NCBI GenBank assembly: GCA_023634235.1
Contig: JAMKCF010000041.1
Location: forward strand, 62,001 to 126,000
Source of the DNA: Pisaster brevispinus
Lineage: Eukaryota > Echinodermata > Asteroidea > Forcipulatida > Asteriidae
Reading direction: 5' to 3'
Length of the DNA stretch: 64,000 nt
This document shows positions 1-12,900 of this stretch, in pieces; within the stretch, counting starts at the first letter, position 1, and each line of letters opens with the position of its first letter. Below the pieces are notes generated by a model, which worked only from the letters and a program-made list of their open reading frames with translations, was not told the origin of the DNA and did not search any database. The position numbers and the translations under genes were made by a program.

Positions 1-232
1 ACATGACTTCCTCACTGTCTCCAATTGCGTCAAGAAGAGAGAAGTAATTAGGGAGGAAAAAACTGGGTTTCCTGGAAAAATCGTCGGTCTATAGAATTCC
101 TTCCTATGCTTTATAATGACAAATTTAGCAGTCCGTGACACGAGGCTTGGAGCAATTTACAGACAGCTGTTAACAATACTCTTTTGCTAAGTGTAACTAA
201 GTGTGCCTGAGCAGATATAGGTCCTTGACCAT

Positions 233-461
233 GGCCCAATTTCATTGAGCTGCTTAGCAGAAAATGTGACTCAACAATTTTCTGCTACATACATGTAGAG
301 GAAAAAGGAGAAGGATACCAGTCAGATGATTCATGTACATTGTACATACTCGTATAACTTGGCATTTAGGCTAAATGGCTGGTAACCTTTTTCTGGTAAG
401 CATATTTTTGTTTTGGTTAGCAACTTTTTGTGCTTATAAGCAGCTCTTTCAAATTGGGCCC
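233..461 (+). mobile_element. MITE b copy (GGGCCCAATTTCAT termini)
   Basis: About 230 bp between GGCCCAATTTCATTGAGCTG and its inverted form CAGCTCTTTCAAATTGGGCC. Internal motifs are GGCTGGTAACC, TTCTGGTAAGCATA and GATACCAGTCA. It has no coding capacity. Confidence 0.85.
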
Positions 462-579
462 ATCTAGCTATGCAGGTGGTATTGTGCCTGTACAGTATGG
501 CATCACACAGGAATTTTCTTTGCAGATACTTTTTTTTAGCAGTAATCTTTAGCTTAGCAGAGCTGGATGACTTCAGTAC

Positions 580-797
580 AGGACACAATTTCATAAAGTT
601 GTCAATCAGAAAATTATACTTGGAAAATTTATTTGCTAAGCAAGAAATGAGTGGGATACATTTGTACAAGTCACAGCAATGGCATGGTAATTACACATGC
701 ATATGGTATTTTGGCTTGGAACCTATTTTTGCTAAGCAAGAGTTTTCTGTGCCTAACAAGTTTTTGTGCTCACAGGCTTCATGAAATTTGGCCCAGA
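580..797 (+). mobile_element. MITE b copy, diverged
   Basis: GGACACAATTTCATAAAG at the left and TTCATGAAATTTGGCCCA at the right. Internal GTGGGATACATTTGTAC and TTTTGGCTTGGAACC match the family. Confidence 0.65.
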
Positions 798-1264
798 TGG
801 CAATTGTAAATACTCCAATCTGTCACAGTGTCAGGGGGATGTAATATATACATAGTAAGGGGGATAAGTTACTTATGAACATCATTATGATCATAGAATA
901 ACGACCAGATTACTCTGTGCATACATGTAAACGAAGACGGCCTTGCTTTAAAACCAAACCAGCATTCATTTATTAAAAACCAATCAAGTCCAGAAAAAAA
1001 CTGTAAAATCCCGTGTGTGCAATGTACATGTACTTGAGTATTAAAATTGTTGACTTGTTTCACCATAAAAAACATGTGCAGTCTTTTGCTGAACCAGATT
1101 ATGTCTAATTTTATTATTTTATCACTGACGGAAATGTTTGTTCAGGTACATGTACATGTAGCTAAAGAACATCATCTTTCATATGTTTAAAAAAAAAAGT
1201 GTTTTTCTTTTGTTCTAATTTTTAAAAATATATATTGTAAACAATTTAATAGATGCTATTTTTG

Positions 1265-1430
1265 CCTTGATGGTCTAGTGAAAAGACATCTGCTCTAGCA
1301 ATGCAAAGGTCGTGGGTGCGAATCCCACCCAAGTGGTTTGCCTGTGGATTTTTTTCACAGAACTCGGAATAGCACTGAGTATACAGTGCTTTATAGTACA
1401 CATTTGTGTAAGGGTGAAAAACAAATTACA
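1265..1430 (+). mobile_element. SINE B copy 1
   Basis: The tRNA-like head GGTCTAGTGAAAAGACATCT and GGGTGCGAATCCCACC (B box) is followed by the body TGCCTGTGGATTTTTTTCAC and GCACTGAGTATACAGTGC. Related copies lie at 4023 and 6738. Confidence 0.75.
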
Positions 1431-1492
1431 TTGTAAGCAACGTTATGAGAACAAGAAATTCCCAGTAATACCAGAATACAGAGAGCATTCTT

Positions 1493-1627
1493 AAGGCCTT
1501 TTCCAAACCTGGGCTTGGGCTCCAGCTCCATCCTAACTTTTGGAACAGTGTGCATTTTGCACTATGTTTCCAGCATCAAACAGAGCCTGGAGCTGGAGCC
1601 TAAGCCGAGGTTTGGAAAAGGCCCTTA
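1493..1627. mobile_element. Small inverted-repeat element i
   Basis: AAGGCCTTTTCCAAACC at the left and GGTTTGGAAAAGGCCCTT at the right. Interior GGGCTTGGGCTCCAGCTCC, with its inverted form GGAGCTGGAGCC. About 135 bp; can fold almost entirely into one hairpin. Confidence 0.8.
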
Positions 1628-1720
1628 AACTGCCAGTCGTACTTGCACACTTCACAGTATTGTCTTTTTTTAGGAGTAACCATGTTTGGTTTTTTTATCT
1701 CACTACTTTCTGTCCTCTAG

Positions 1721-1793
1721 TACCAAGATTGAGAGAGAAAAGAAGCAGATAGCTAAAGAAGCAGGTCTGATCCGAACTTTAGTTGGTTCAGAG
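1721..1793 (+). CDS. ASAP: ASAP exon: BAR domain segment (first visible exon)
   Basis: The acceptor TGTCCTCTAG precedes the exon and the donor GAG/GTAAGT ends it. One base completes a codon from the missing upstream exon, then 24 codons read [18 protein letters not shown] and on to VGSE. This matches the charged helix of the ASAP BAR domain. It ends on a codon boundary. Confidence 0.9.
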
Positions 1794-4700
1794 GTAAGTC
1801 GGACTGGTTGACAAACACGGCTGATAAGCACCCTCAATTTGAATGGTAAAAGTCTCTGTACACATGCTGTAGGAAGCAGGCCTTAGCAATCCAATGACTT
1901 GGCAAGTTTGTGTCGGACATGGTGACAGACAGGGTGACAGACAGGGTGACAGACAGGGTGATAATCACCCTCAATTTGAATTGTAAAACCCTCTGTAGGA
2001 GGCAGGTCTCTTGACTTGGCAGGTTAGTGTTAGATTGGACGACAGACAGGGTCATACTGAATGGTAAAACCCTCTCCAGGAGAGGGCAAGTTTGTGTCAG
2101 ACTGGCATACTGGGTGACAAACAGGGTGGTACTGAGTGTTTTACTCCCCCCCCCCCCCCAACCACCAGGCAAGTCCTCATTGCAGAACAATAACTTGGCT
2201 AGAGATGAGTCACACAAGGTGATAATTGATAAGCTGATAATTTTTATGTTAAGTTTTTGCTCACCAAAATGCACATGATGACAATCAGTTTGTGGTTTGT
2301 CAGATTCTTGATGACTTTTGATAGTTTCTAAATAAGGTTTTGTTACGGCGTGGAAGTTATGATCACCAAAATGCACTAGACAATCAGTTTGTGGTTTGTC
2401 AGATTTTTTATTACTTTTTGGTAATTCTCAAATATAGTTTTCAGCATGGAAGTTTTGGTCACCAAAATGCACATGACAATCAGTTTGTGGTTTGCCAAAT
2501 TTTTGATGGCTTTTTGATGATTCCTAAATAAGGTTTTCAGCGAGGAAGTTACAGTATGGTCACCAGAATGAATATGGCATGATCACTCTGTGGTTTGTCA
2601 GCTGATTACAAAATGGTTTGACTAAACCTTGAACTAGAATTGCTTTCCGTAACACACTTTCCCCCAACCCCAACGATGCTATCGGAAAACCCGCTAAACT
2701 TCCGTTAACCCAAACCACACATTTAATTAATTGGTTCTAATGACTTGGCATTAATTGCTTGATTAAATCATCATTGGAAGAAATGGAATGAAGACTCTCT
2801 CAGGCGTTTGAAAGCACACAATTCTATGCAACGAGGGCGGGATTTTCTCTTCATTATTTTCTTGCAACTTCAATTACCAATGGAGCCCAAATTTTCACAG
2901 GTTTGTTATGTGATGCATATGTCGGGATTCACCAAGTGAGAATACTCAGGGATGTGATTTCTTCGTTTTTAACCGGAATTCCGTTTTTTTTGCCCTTAAA
3001 AAAAAAGAAATTCCTTTCCCCCCCCCCCAATAAAAATGTGTTTTTTGGGGGGTTTTAAAAGATCAAATTCTTTAAAAAATGAAGATAAAACCATGCTATA
3101 AGGCCCCAGATTGCAGAGTAGGGCTTTTAAAACCAAAGATAAATGTTAATATTGGGCTTCATGCTTGCAAGTTTTCGAGCTCGCATGCTTTCGCGCTTTG
3201 CGCTCAGAGTTTTAGGTTTTTTTCTCAACAGCCTATCACACCCTGGAAAACTTGTCTTTGAAAATTACCAAAGTATACCCTGCCTTTAAATCATCTACAT
3301 GTTCACTAAACTTCCCTCTGTCTCTCATGTTTCCATTACACATCCTCTGACATTATTTCTTTGCCATTCAGTCTGTCAAATCCTAAATCCGGTGCCATAT
3401 CCCGGCCAAACCTCCAACCATCAAAGCTAAAACCTCACTTCCTCTAACGCGGAGGCCGCTAAATAAATGAAAGGAAACGTCATGTACAAATTGATGGCGG
3501 TCGCACACAAGCTTGGATTTGTGGTTTATCCAACATGTAGTGCATGCAAGTGTAGTACATTATCGGCTCAGTGCTAAAAGGTCGTTAACTGCAATTTCAT
3601 ATCCGTCATAATCAGAAGGGTGCTAAGTGAAAATTTGTACAAATTTGACAACAATTTATCAAAATACACAAGTAACCGGTTTTTCATAGAAATCGAATGT
3701 TCCTTGTTGTCAAACAAAAATTTCACACTCACAGGCCCACTACTCAGGTGGGTTTTTACACACATCGGTGTACAGGTGGGTAGGTATACACATTCAAACC
3801 GGGGACCTATAACAAAAGGGACAATAGGTCCACGGTTGCTATCCCAAAGGAAAACATTGTGGCCCACGGTTGCTACCACAAAGGGTTGAACAAAGGAGGG
3901 CCCACGATTGCTGGTGTTTACACACGTGTGTGTGTGGGTAAAACCAAATAATATTCTTTATCCCCAGTGCAAATTTAAAGATCTATTAAATTGTTGTGGT
4001 ACCCGCTGCTAAAATAAAGGATTCGAGCTACCGGTCTAGTGGTTACACATCTACTTTAAGCTGGCAAAGGTCATGGGTTCGAATCCCATCCAAATAATAT
4101 GCCTGTGGAGTTTTTCACGTAACTCAGGAAAGTACTGAGTACTGTACATTGTATAAGGTGCTTTACACACACCGGTGTATGGGTAAAACCAAATGATATT
4201 CTTTATCCCCAATGCAAATAAAACCTTGATTATTATAAGGAGAGTTACATGTAAGGGCATCAGAGGCCATGTCCGATTTGATAGCTTCGACAGCTTCCTT
4301 GATCCAGATTGCTGAAAAGGCCTTCAATGTTGTCGCTGTAGCCAGTCGCCATGTAGCTGAAGCGAAAGTCTCTTGATTCAAACATGGCCTTTTTATCCTC
4401 GGTTGAAAGTAGAGCCATAGTTCATTGCAGTCTGTCTTCAACATTCCTACTGATTGACTTCCAGACATCGTTGATATCATTCAAATAGTTGAAGTGGTGA
4501 TGTTCGTAGCATGTCAAATTGCAGATGCAAAAAATTACATCATGTGGTAAACTAATCACGGCAGAATTTCCCGGACAGAGTGTCTGACATCGTGAAGAGT
4601 AGTTGGTTAATTTTGAAGGGGCTGCCATTCTGAAGGACAATCAGTTCAGCTAAAAGGAAACTATGCATGTGTATGTAATATGAGAAAGGCCACTTGTATT

Positions 4701-6900
4701 ATTATTATATATTTCTGGTAATGAAACCAAGGATGCCACATAAGTGAGCTGAACTGTAGCTTGTAAGCCTGAGGAAACCCTAAAACAAGGGTGCTTGCTA
4801 CATGTACATGTGTACATTGTGTACATATGTGGACCAGAAACACAGGGGTTGACCACTACATGTATTCTTCCACGATAAGTGTTCTTGGAGTTGTTTGGAC
4901 AGATAATATCATTAAGTTGACTAATCAAGAAGGCACTGGATTGCCTTTTTGTGTTTTATGAGGGATTTTCGTTCATACATCTCTGCTTATTTTGATTTAC
5001 TTGCAGAGATTTAAGAACTGGGTGTTGGGTGGGGGGGGAAAGTTTTTTAGCATGGCAGTATTTCAGGTGGAAACATTTCTTAAGGAAAATAAGACTTGGT
5101 GTCACTGTCAAGTTTGCTAAAAGGTTTTTCCAATTCAAAAACAAATATTTTCTTTGACCATTACCAATCATGCATTACACATGTAACAGACTCACAGGTT
5201 GTGTAGCTACAAAGTGTATACATTTATCCTCTACAATGGGTCTGTAAGGGGCAGTATAACATTTTACCTCAAAAAACGTGAACGGTATAAAAAAAAACTA
5301 AAAAAAAACAAAACTGGGAAATATTTGCATTGAGATGTTTCCGTGATTGTTTTTTCTCTGTTTTTCAGGTGGCAGAGGAAATGGAGAAGGAAAGACGGAT
5401 GTTTCAGCTGCAGATGTGTGAGGTAGGTGTAAAGGATTTGACTGTTTATTTTATTTTATTAGGTGTTCGAGCTCGGCCCAAAATGCCTCTAGTTTTTGTT
5501 TGTTGTTGTTTTTGTCCCTGGCGTGTTTCCACACTTCCCAAGCTCATATAAACTTCAAACTTCACACGTACATGTTGTAAGATCTTCACTAACTGCTGTA
5601 GTGATGTCATGATGACGGCATCAGGTGTCTACAAACACTACATTTCTAGTCTTTGAGTTTTGTCCTATGAGGTTGAAAAAAACAAACATAACAACCACAC
5701 AGTATTTTGTATGCAGTTTGTGCACATGTTATTGCTAGTGCAATTTGGGAACTTGTGATTCCAGTTAGGGTGGCTAGAGGCCTTTTCACACTGTCCAAAA
5801 TCTCAGGGTCGGAACCGGTTCCGAACCGGAGATTTTGTTCACCCCGTTTCACACTGTAAGAATTTCAATCCGCCTCCGATCCGGGTAGCATGCTCTAGCC
5901 GGATAGAAATCAACCCTGGCAGGGACCAGGGTTGAAAATCTCAATCCGGATCGAAATTGCATTTTTCGTTATACACATTTCGTTACGCATTAGCCGGTTC
6001 ACGTAAAGACCAGTGTGAATGTTGCTTATCTCTGATCCGTGTCGAAAAGAAGCAAGGCTGAACCGGAGAGGACCCGGGTAGGTTTCAACGCGGTTCGAAA
6101 TGGAGGTAGTGTGAAAAGGCCTTAGTAGTATTGGTGTGCTTGCCTTAAGAGCCAAGGACAAGGCTAATCATTTTCCTGACATGTGTATTTTGTTTATTTT
6201 CTAGTACCTGATCAAAGTGAATGACATCAAGTCCAAAAAAGGTGCGGAGCTTGTCCAGCATCTAGTGGAGTTTTACAGGGTTGAAAACAGGTAGGCTTTT
6301 GGGACAGTTCAGATGATTCCTTCATTTTTCCTTAATTTCAGTACCACAGAAAATTGAAAAACACTGTAAAAAGTTGTGTATCCCTTGCAGTTTTGGGTTG
6401 TTGTTTTTTCTTTTCAAAATGTCAACGTTGCATGTTTGTTTTCCTCTTGTCTGAAGTTTCTACCGAGAAGGTCTGAAGACGATCGAGCACTTTGAATCCT
6501 ACATCGATGAGCTTTCAGAAAACGTCCACAAGATCAAGATGAGACACGATGAGGAGAAGAAGAAGCTGCTGGATCTTAGGAATCTCCTCAAGACGAGCCT
6601 CTCATTGGATAAAGAGGTGAGGGAGGTCGTTCTTTAATCTCACCATGTTCACTAACTAACGTCATGGCTGAGTGGTCTGTGGGCACCGTACAATGTATTA
6701 AAAAATGTAGGATTCTTGTCTCTAGCTATACTGGGCAATCTCGCTGGTCTAGTGGTAAGGCATCTGCTCTAGAATGGCAAAGGTCGTGGGTTCGAATCCC
6801 ACCTGAGTAATATGTTTGTGGATTTTTTTTCACAGGTCTCGGGGAATGTACTGAGTATATATTCAGGGATGTGATTTCTTCGTTTTTTTTCCCGGAAATC

Positions 6901-6931
<31 letters not shown>

Positions 6932-9900
6932 CCCCCCCCCCCCAAAAAAAAAAAAAGAGTAAGAAAGAAAAAAAAATTTGTTTTGTTTTTTTGTGGTTTT
7001 TTTTCCTAATTAAAATCAAATTCATAAAAACATGAAGATAAAACTATATAAAACACCCCAGATTGCAGAGAAGGTCTTTTGAAACCAAAGATTAATGTAT
7101 GTAAGTAGGTCACAGGCTCGCAAGCTTTCGCACTCGTTAGCTTTTGCGCCTTGTGCTCACAGTTCAGTTTTTCTTTTCAACTGCCTATCACATCCCTGAT
7201 ATTACTTTACAGATTTCTCAGTTGTTTTGTAGTGTCTTCTTACTATTTTTAACATCACACCCAACAGACCCCACCAGAGAAACAAGGCTACAGCCTCCAC
7301 CAGCTCCAGACGGATAAAGCCCACGGAACCGAAAAGTCCGGCTTCCTCAGTAAACGCACCGAGGGTCTCCGCAAGGTGTACCAGAAACGACGATGTGATA
7401 TCATGGATGGGTATCTATGTATGGCTCACTCAACGGTCAGTAAACCGCCGGTCAAGATGAATCTACTCACCTGTCAGGTCAAACCATCGCTGGAGGAACA
7501 AAGTAAAAAGTACTTTGACCTTGTGGCAAGTACGTGGAATAATATGTTTTTGTATTTCTTGTATTTGTGTAGTGTCATTGATAGAAGACGCCACTGCACT
7601 TGCAGAGTAAAACATACTTTGACCTTGTGAAAAGTGCATGGAATACATTTTTTTTTAAATTCTTGTATCTGTAAAGTGCAATTTATGGACTACCTTCACT
7701 GCACTGTTTTGCCACGAGGAGTAAAAACTACATGTACTTTGACCTTGTTGAAGGACGTGAAATTATTCCCATTTTAATGAGCGTGGCGTGGTGTGGCCAA
7801 GCGGATAAGAGCACCGGACTCAAGCTCTGGTGTTTCCGGGTGGGTTCGAGTCCCGGTCGTGACACTTGTTTCCCTAAGCAAGACACTTAACCATTATTGC
7901 TTTGTCCTTCGGATGGGACGTAAAGCTGTTGGCCCCGTGTGTCGTGTAACGCACGTAAAAGAACCAAGTGCACTTATCGAAAAGAGAAGGGGTCCGCCCC
8001 GGTGTTCCTGGTTTGATTGGCTGCATATTGCGCCACATCACCTTGTAAACCATTACATGGTGCTATGTAAAGGAGTAGGTCTCACACTTCAAACGTAGCC
8101 CCAAATACCTTGCAGGAAAATATTCAATGTTGAAGCGCCTTGAGCGTCACTGAGTGACGGATATGAGTTCTATATAAGAAGCCAATATTATTATTATTAT
8201 TATTATTAATAAGCAAGACTATACATGTAATCAGGAAACTAGGTGAAGACAGTACATATGATATGGTATTTTGCCTAGTAACCTGTATCTGCTATGCAAA
8301 GTTATTTTGTGCTTAGCTAGTTTTTGTGCTTAGCAAGTTCTATGAAATTGGGCCCAGCAGGTTAGTATCGGTCTACTTGTGAAATTTCAAGCCGCTGGTT
8401 CCTGATCCCCTGCCAAGCAAGTAAATACGTTTTGCGAGCACAGCAAAACTGGACCATTATAGGGAAAAACAAAAGTGGCGATGAGGTCTTAAACAGCCGT
8501 TTGAAACCTTGCATGATCCTGGCCATGCGATAAAAGCAGAGACTGAGTCACTACTCTTTTATTCACTGTCATAATTTCTCTTTTTGTAAAAATTTGTTCA
8601 TGTTGGAAAACCTGTAAAACCTTTACATTGACTATCGGTATGTAATGATTATGTTAGGCGTAACTTAGCGTTTCACGTAAATCAGCTTGCGTGTCTTGCG
8701 TATGTTTAAACACTCCTCCTGGTGTTTATATCGGAAGTTCAAACATAGCCATGTGAGCTCCTCTTGACCAATCAGAATGGATTTAAAAAACAAAATCAAT
8801 CTCTGTCAGGTATTTATGAATGTTGTGTAATATCAAACATCACCTAACACTACAGTAGATTACATTATTTGCCAACATGAAAGAAATCTACTTCTAATTT
8901 ACTACAAATAACTTACTTGACTTGAAAGTACATGATATCCCCAAATATCCAGTGAAATCGTTTTTGCCAGGTGTTGTTTTATTTTAAAGAAAAAATGCAA
9001 TTTTGCATCATTTCGAGCGATGGTTAGCCAACATGGCCGACCGAAGTTTGAGCGTGTGAGTTTTTATACAACATGATCCGTGTGACGGTTAAAATCGTCA
9101 CCATTTGCTCTTGCTTTTCTCGGCAGTCACGAACTGATAAATGTAAACAGGTCGTAATGATAGTTCCTATTAAATCCTACCTCACAAATCCGCGTTCTCT
9201 TGAAAAATACAGCACTTACCGATGTCATTTCCCCCTTAACCAAACTATTAAATTTGGATGCTATCTTGTACTACAATGGCATCTACTTCCTAAACGGCAA
9301 AGACGTAAATCAAACCTCCCTACACCAGATTCCTCCTGACATCAAATTGGCCTGTCATGTCCTGAAACATTTCAAGCAGGAACTATTTGTAACCTCTTTT
9401 TTTTTTACGACGGTAGTAAAAAAAAATATCACAACATCAGCAATTCAATTAAGTCCCAATTCACTTCTCCAGGCGGGAAAAAAAAAAGAAAAAAAACGTT
9501 GATTGCTTTCTCAAAAGAGACAGGTGCCCCGTTGGGAATGGAGAAGATTGCAACGATGACGACCGGTCGGACCGGGGAGGACCGGTTGAAGACGGATATG
9601 AAGCTCTGGGAGAAGGCTCGGCTGTAAATCACTCGACGCTTTCCAATTTGACTACTTTGAGTCATGAGACATTTCTTATTCTGTGGCTCTTGCCGGCAAG
9701 TAGGACTCGGTCCACATTTGCTTTGTGTTTTTTGTTTATATACGAAGGCATGATGCACACATGCTGTCCGAGCTGATGTCAAACAATAAATATGTACTAG
9801 TATTTTATGAGGCAGCACTTTGAAAAGTGGGGGGGGGGGTAGGGGGTAGGGGGTGCAAAGCAGGCATAATATTCTTCCTGCTTAAATCTAATTTCCAATT

Positions 9901-12900
9901 TTTTACCCTCAGAAAAATCAGCACAATATTTTATTAAATAGCCAGAAAAGTCTATAGAAGTCTGTAACATGTGTAATGTAGGTCAGCCCTTGTTTTCAAT
10001 AAAAACAATTTCCTACCAAATATCGTGCCTGGTAAAGTCTCGATTCATCTGCAATACAGAGTGCAAGCCTATTGTGGCCACTATGGGTATTTCTGTACAA
10101 GCCGATTGTGGCTGCTATTGGTATTTCTGTACAAGCTGATTGTGGCCGCTATGGGTATTTCTGTACAAGCCGATTGTGGCCGCTATGGGTTTTTCTGTAC
10201 AAGCCAATTGTGGCAGCTATGGGTATTTCTGAACAAGCTGCTTGTGGCCACTATTGGTATTTCTGTACAAGCCGATTGTGGCCACTATTGGTATTTTTGT
10301 ACAAGCCGCTTGTGGCCACTATGGGTATTTTTGTACAAGCCGCTTGTGGCCACTATGGGTATTTCTGTACAAGCCGATTGTGGCTGCTATGGTCTCTATA
10401 GATAAATGGTTAATCATTGTGCATATTACGAGTATGAAAGTTCACTCACAACTAGCCCATAATCACCTCCTGTTTTACAAGGAAATGCCTGAGAAATTAT
10501 ACAAAGTTATCTTGTAATCTTGACGGAGATTGGTAACTTGATACGGAGGGTCAAACTGCATATGGGTTGAACACTTTCAATGCCAACAAATACTAACAGT
10601 AACATTGGTTTTCCATTACATGTGCCTTAACATGAAGATAATTGCAAGGAAGTTAAAGTATTTGTACAGGACGTTTTGCATGTCCTGTTTTTTTTCTGTT
10701 TTGGGGACTTTGTGATTTTTGGCTGGGGCTAAGTCTGGCAGAGAGTAAAGAGGGATTGCTGGGATTGATTACTAAATATGGTCATGTTTTTATTTCTGTT
10801 TTATTTTGACGGTGTGGCAATTGCAGTCAAGCAAAATTTTAAACAAATTTTACAAACTTTTCATTTGAATCTTCATCAACCTCAAATGTTGCTAGTGTTT
10901 TTCTTTCAGTTTTGTATTAATGGTGTAGATGCACTTTTCAGGCAAAAGTGGTCCCTTATGGCCTTATGGTTTTAAAAAGCAAACTCAAAAGTTTACAACA
11001 AGTAGTACAAACTGTCACTATAGTTCTCTTCCGTGGCATTTACACCTGATCCTCAGAAGTGTTGGTCCTGTCTTTGATCCTGTTTTGTCTTGATGGTGGG
11101 GTCACTCTGGTCAAGCAACTGCAATCCCATGAGGCCTTGTGTCTAACAGTGTCTAAAGCAAACTTTAGTTTAAAGGGAATGTATACATTTACCTTTTGTA
11201 ATTACTCTAAAAATTAATGACCATAAAAACTTACTTGGTAAGAAGCACTGCAGCTGTTGATAACATATTATACAATTTTGAAAACAATTTCCTTCAAAGG
11301 AATGTGATTTTATAGAGGGGGATTCAAATACATTTCAATCTGAGAAATGTTTTTGGGTAAAACTTTTCTCGGATTGTGTATTCCAATCATGGATTATTCT
11401 TCCTGCGCAGACATATCCGCTGCAGCTTTTCTGCAATATCTCAAAAACGCTAGCACCTTTTGAAATGAAATTTCACAGGTTTGTTTTATTGTATATATAT
11501 CTACATTTATATAATATTAAAACAATAAAACAGTTCCAAAAACCAAAGGTATACTTTGCCTTTGAAACAAGTAATGCATGAGAATCTTCTTCCATGGTGT
11601 TTACTGCCGATTGACCTTAGAAGTGCTGCTCGTGTTTTTCTTTCTGTTTTGTCTTGTTGGTCGATTTTGGGTGTAGCCACTCTAAAATTAACTGCATTCC
11701 CATATGGCCATGTGTTTAAAGGGAAGGTATACGTTTGGTAATGACTCTGAAAATGAATGGCAATAAAAACTGACTTGGTAAGAAGTACAGCAGCTTTGGA
11801 TAGTACAGTGCATTTTGAGAAACTTTTCACTTCGAAGTACTGCGGTTATGGAAAAATATATCACTTTTTATCCCCACAAAATTTGAATCTGAGAAGCGTT
11901 ACGGCCGTAACGCTTTTCAGATCGTGTATTCCTATAGGGAATATTCTTCCTGCATGGAAATATTCGCTCCGGTTTTTCGGTGATATCTTAAAAACGGACC
12001 ACCTTTTGAAGTGAAATTTTCACCGGTTAGTTTTATTGTATGTACCTACATTTATCTAGGATTAAAACAACCAAACGGTTCCAAAAACCAAAGGTATACT
12101 TTGCCTTTAAAGGATGTGTGCTTTACTTTTCCATATGGCATGTAAAACGTTGTAATTAATCAATTATGAATCGGCTGAATACAAACCTGTTTCTATCCTC
12201 TTTATATATTCAAGTAATAAACCACAAGGGAAACTGACTGGGTATTTTTTTTATTAATTTGGGTTTGAACAAAGAAAAATTGACTGGAGCGGGACTTGAA
12301 CCAACGACCTCCGGATTAACGTACCGGCGCTCTACCAACTGAGCTATCCAGCCCTTGATATTTATTATTTAAAAAGTCGCATCCCCTTAAGGTGATCTCG
12401 TGGCTGCCGCTTCCCAGGTTGTATCGTAAACTTGGTTGTGATCCCTGGCTACACGGCAGTTAACGGTTGTATGGCTTCTGACTGGCACCCCCGAACAAAG
12501 ATATTGACTAATAGGGAGACCGCCAACTTAGGGCTGGATAGCTCAGTTGGTAGAGCGCCGGTACGTTAATCCGGAGGTCATTGGTTCAAGTCCCGCTCCA
12601 GTCAATTTTTCTCTTTATATATTGTTTAATTTATTTCATTTAAAATAATGTATGACTGGGAATGTCCAGTCCGTGTCGTGGCCGAGCGGATAAGATCACT
12701 GGACTCAAGCTCTGGTGTTTCCGACTCAGCAGAGTGTGGGTTCGATTCCCGGTCATGACACTTGTGTCCCTAAGCAAGACACTTAACCATTGTTGCTTCG
12801 TCCTTCGGATGGGGCGTAAAGCCGTTGGCCCCGTGTGTTGTGTAACGCATGTAAAAGAACCCAGTACACTTATCGAAAAGAGAAGGGGTTCGCCCCGGTG

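Larger units (their letters stand above)
1..1720. other. ASAP intron (5' part outside window)
   Basis: Noncoding DNA before the first visible exon. It holds two copies of the GGGCCCAATTTCAT inverted-repeat element (233-461 and about 580-797), a tRNA-derived SINE (1265-1430) and a small inverted-repeat element (1493-1627). No exon with a BAR reading frame was found, so the gene start is farther left. Confidence 0.7.
1794..5368. other. ASAP intron, 3.6 kb
   Basis: Holds a short (GACAGACAGGGT)-type repeat near 1916-1970, a 98-bp tandem repeat (2262-2610), a CAGGGATGTGA inverted-repeat element (2947-3245), SINE copies (3895-4215), the F-box-like frame (4260-4628) and a dispersed repeat at 4697-4860. 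That last repeat recurs at 38219-38350. Confidence 0.7.

Noticed and set aside
1834..2376. 180-residue minus-strand reading frame
   Set aside because: It is made of short GACAGACAGGGT-type and 98-bp repeats ([12 protein letters not shown]) and has no domain.
7787..7865. tRNA-Leu gene
   Set aside because: The head resembles tRNA-Leu(CAA) but the variable arm is disrupted and it continues into a SINE body repeated at three other sites.
10025..10517. Three overlapping reading frames of 91-126 residues
   Set aside because: Product of the stop-free 34-bp array read in three frames.
12533..12604. Functional tRNA-Asn gene
   Set aside because: It folds roughly as a tRNA with anticodon GTT, but lacks T33, has a mismatch in the anticodon stem, and belongs to a dispersed SINE family with an inverted partner.
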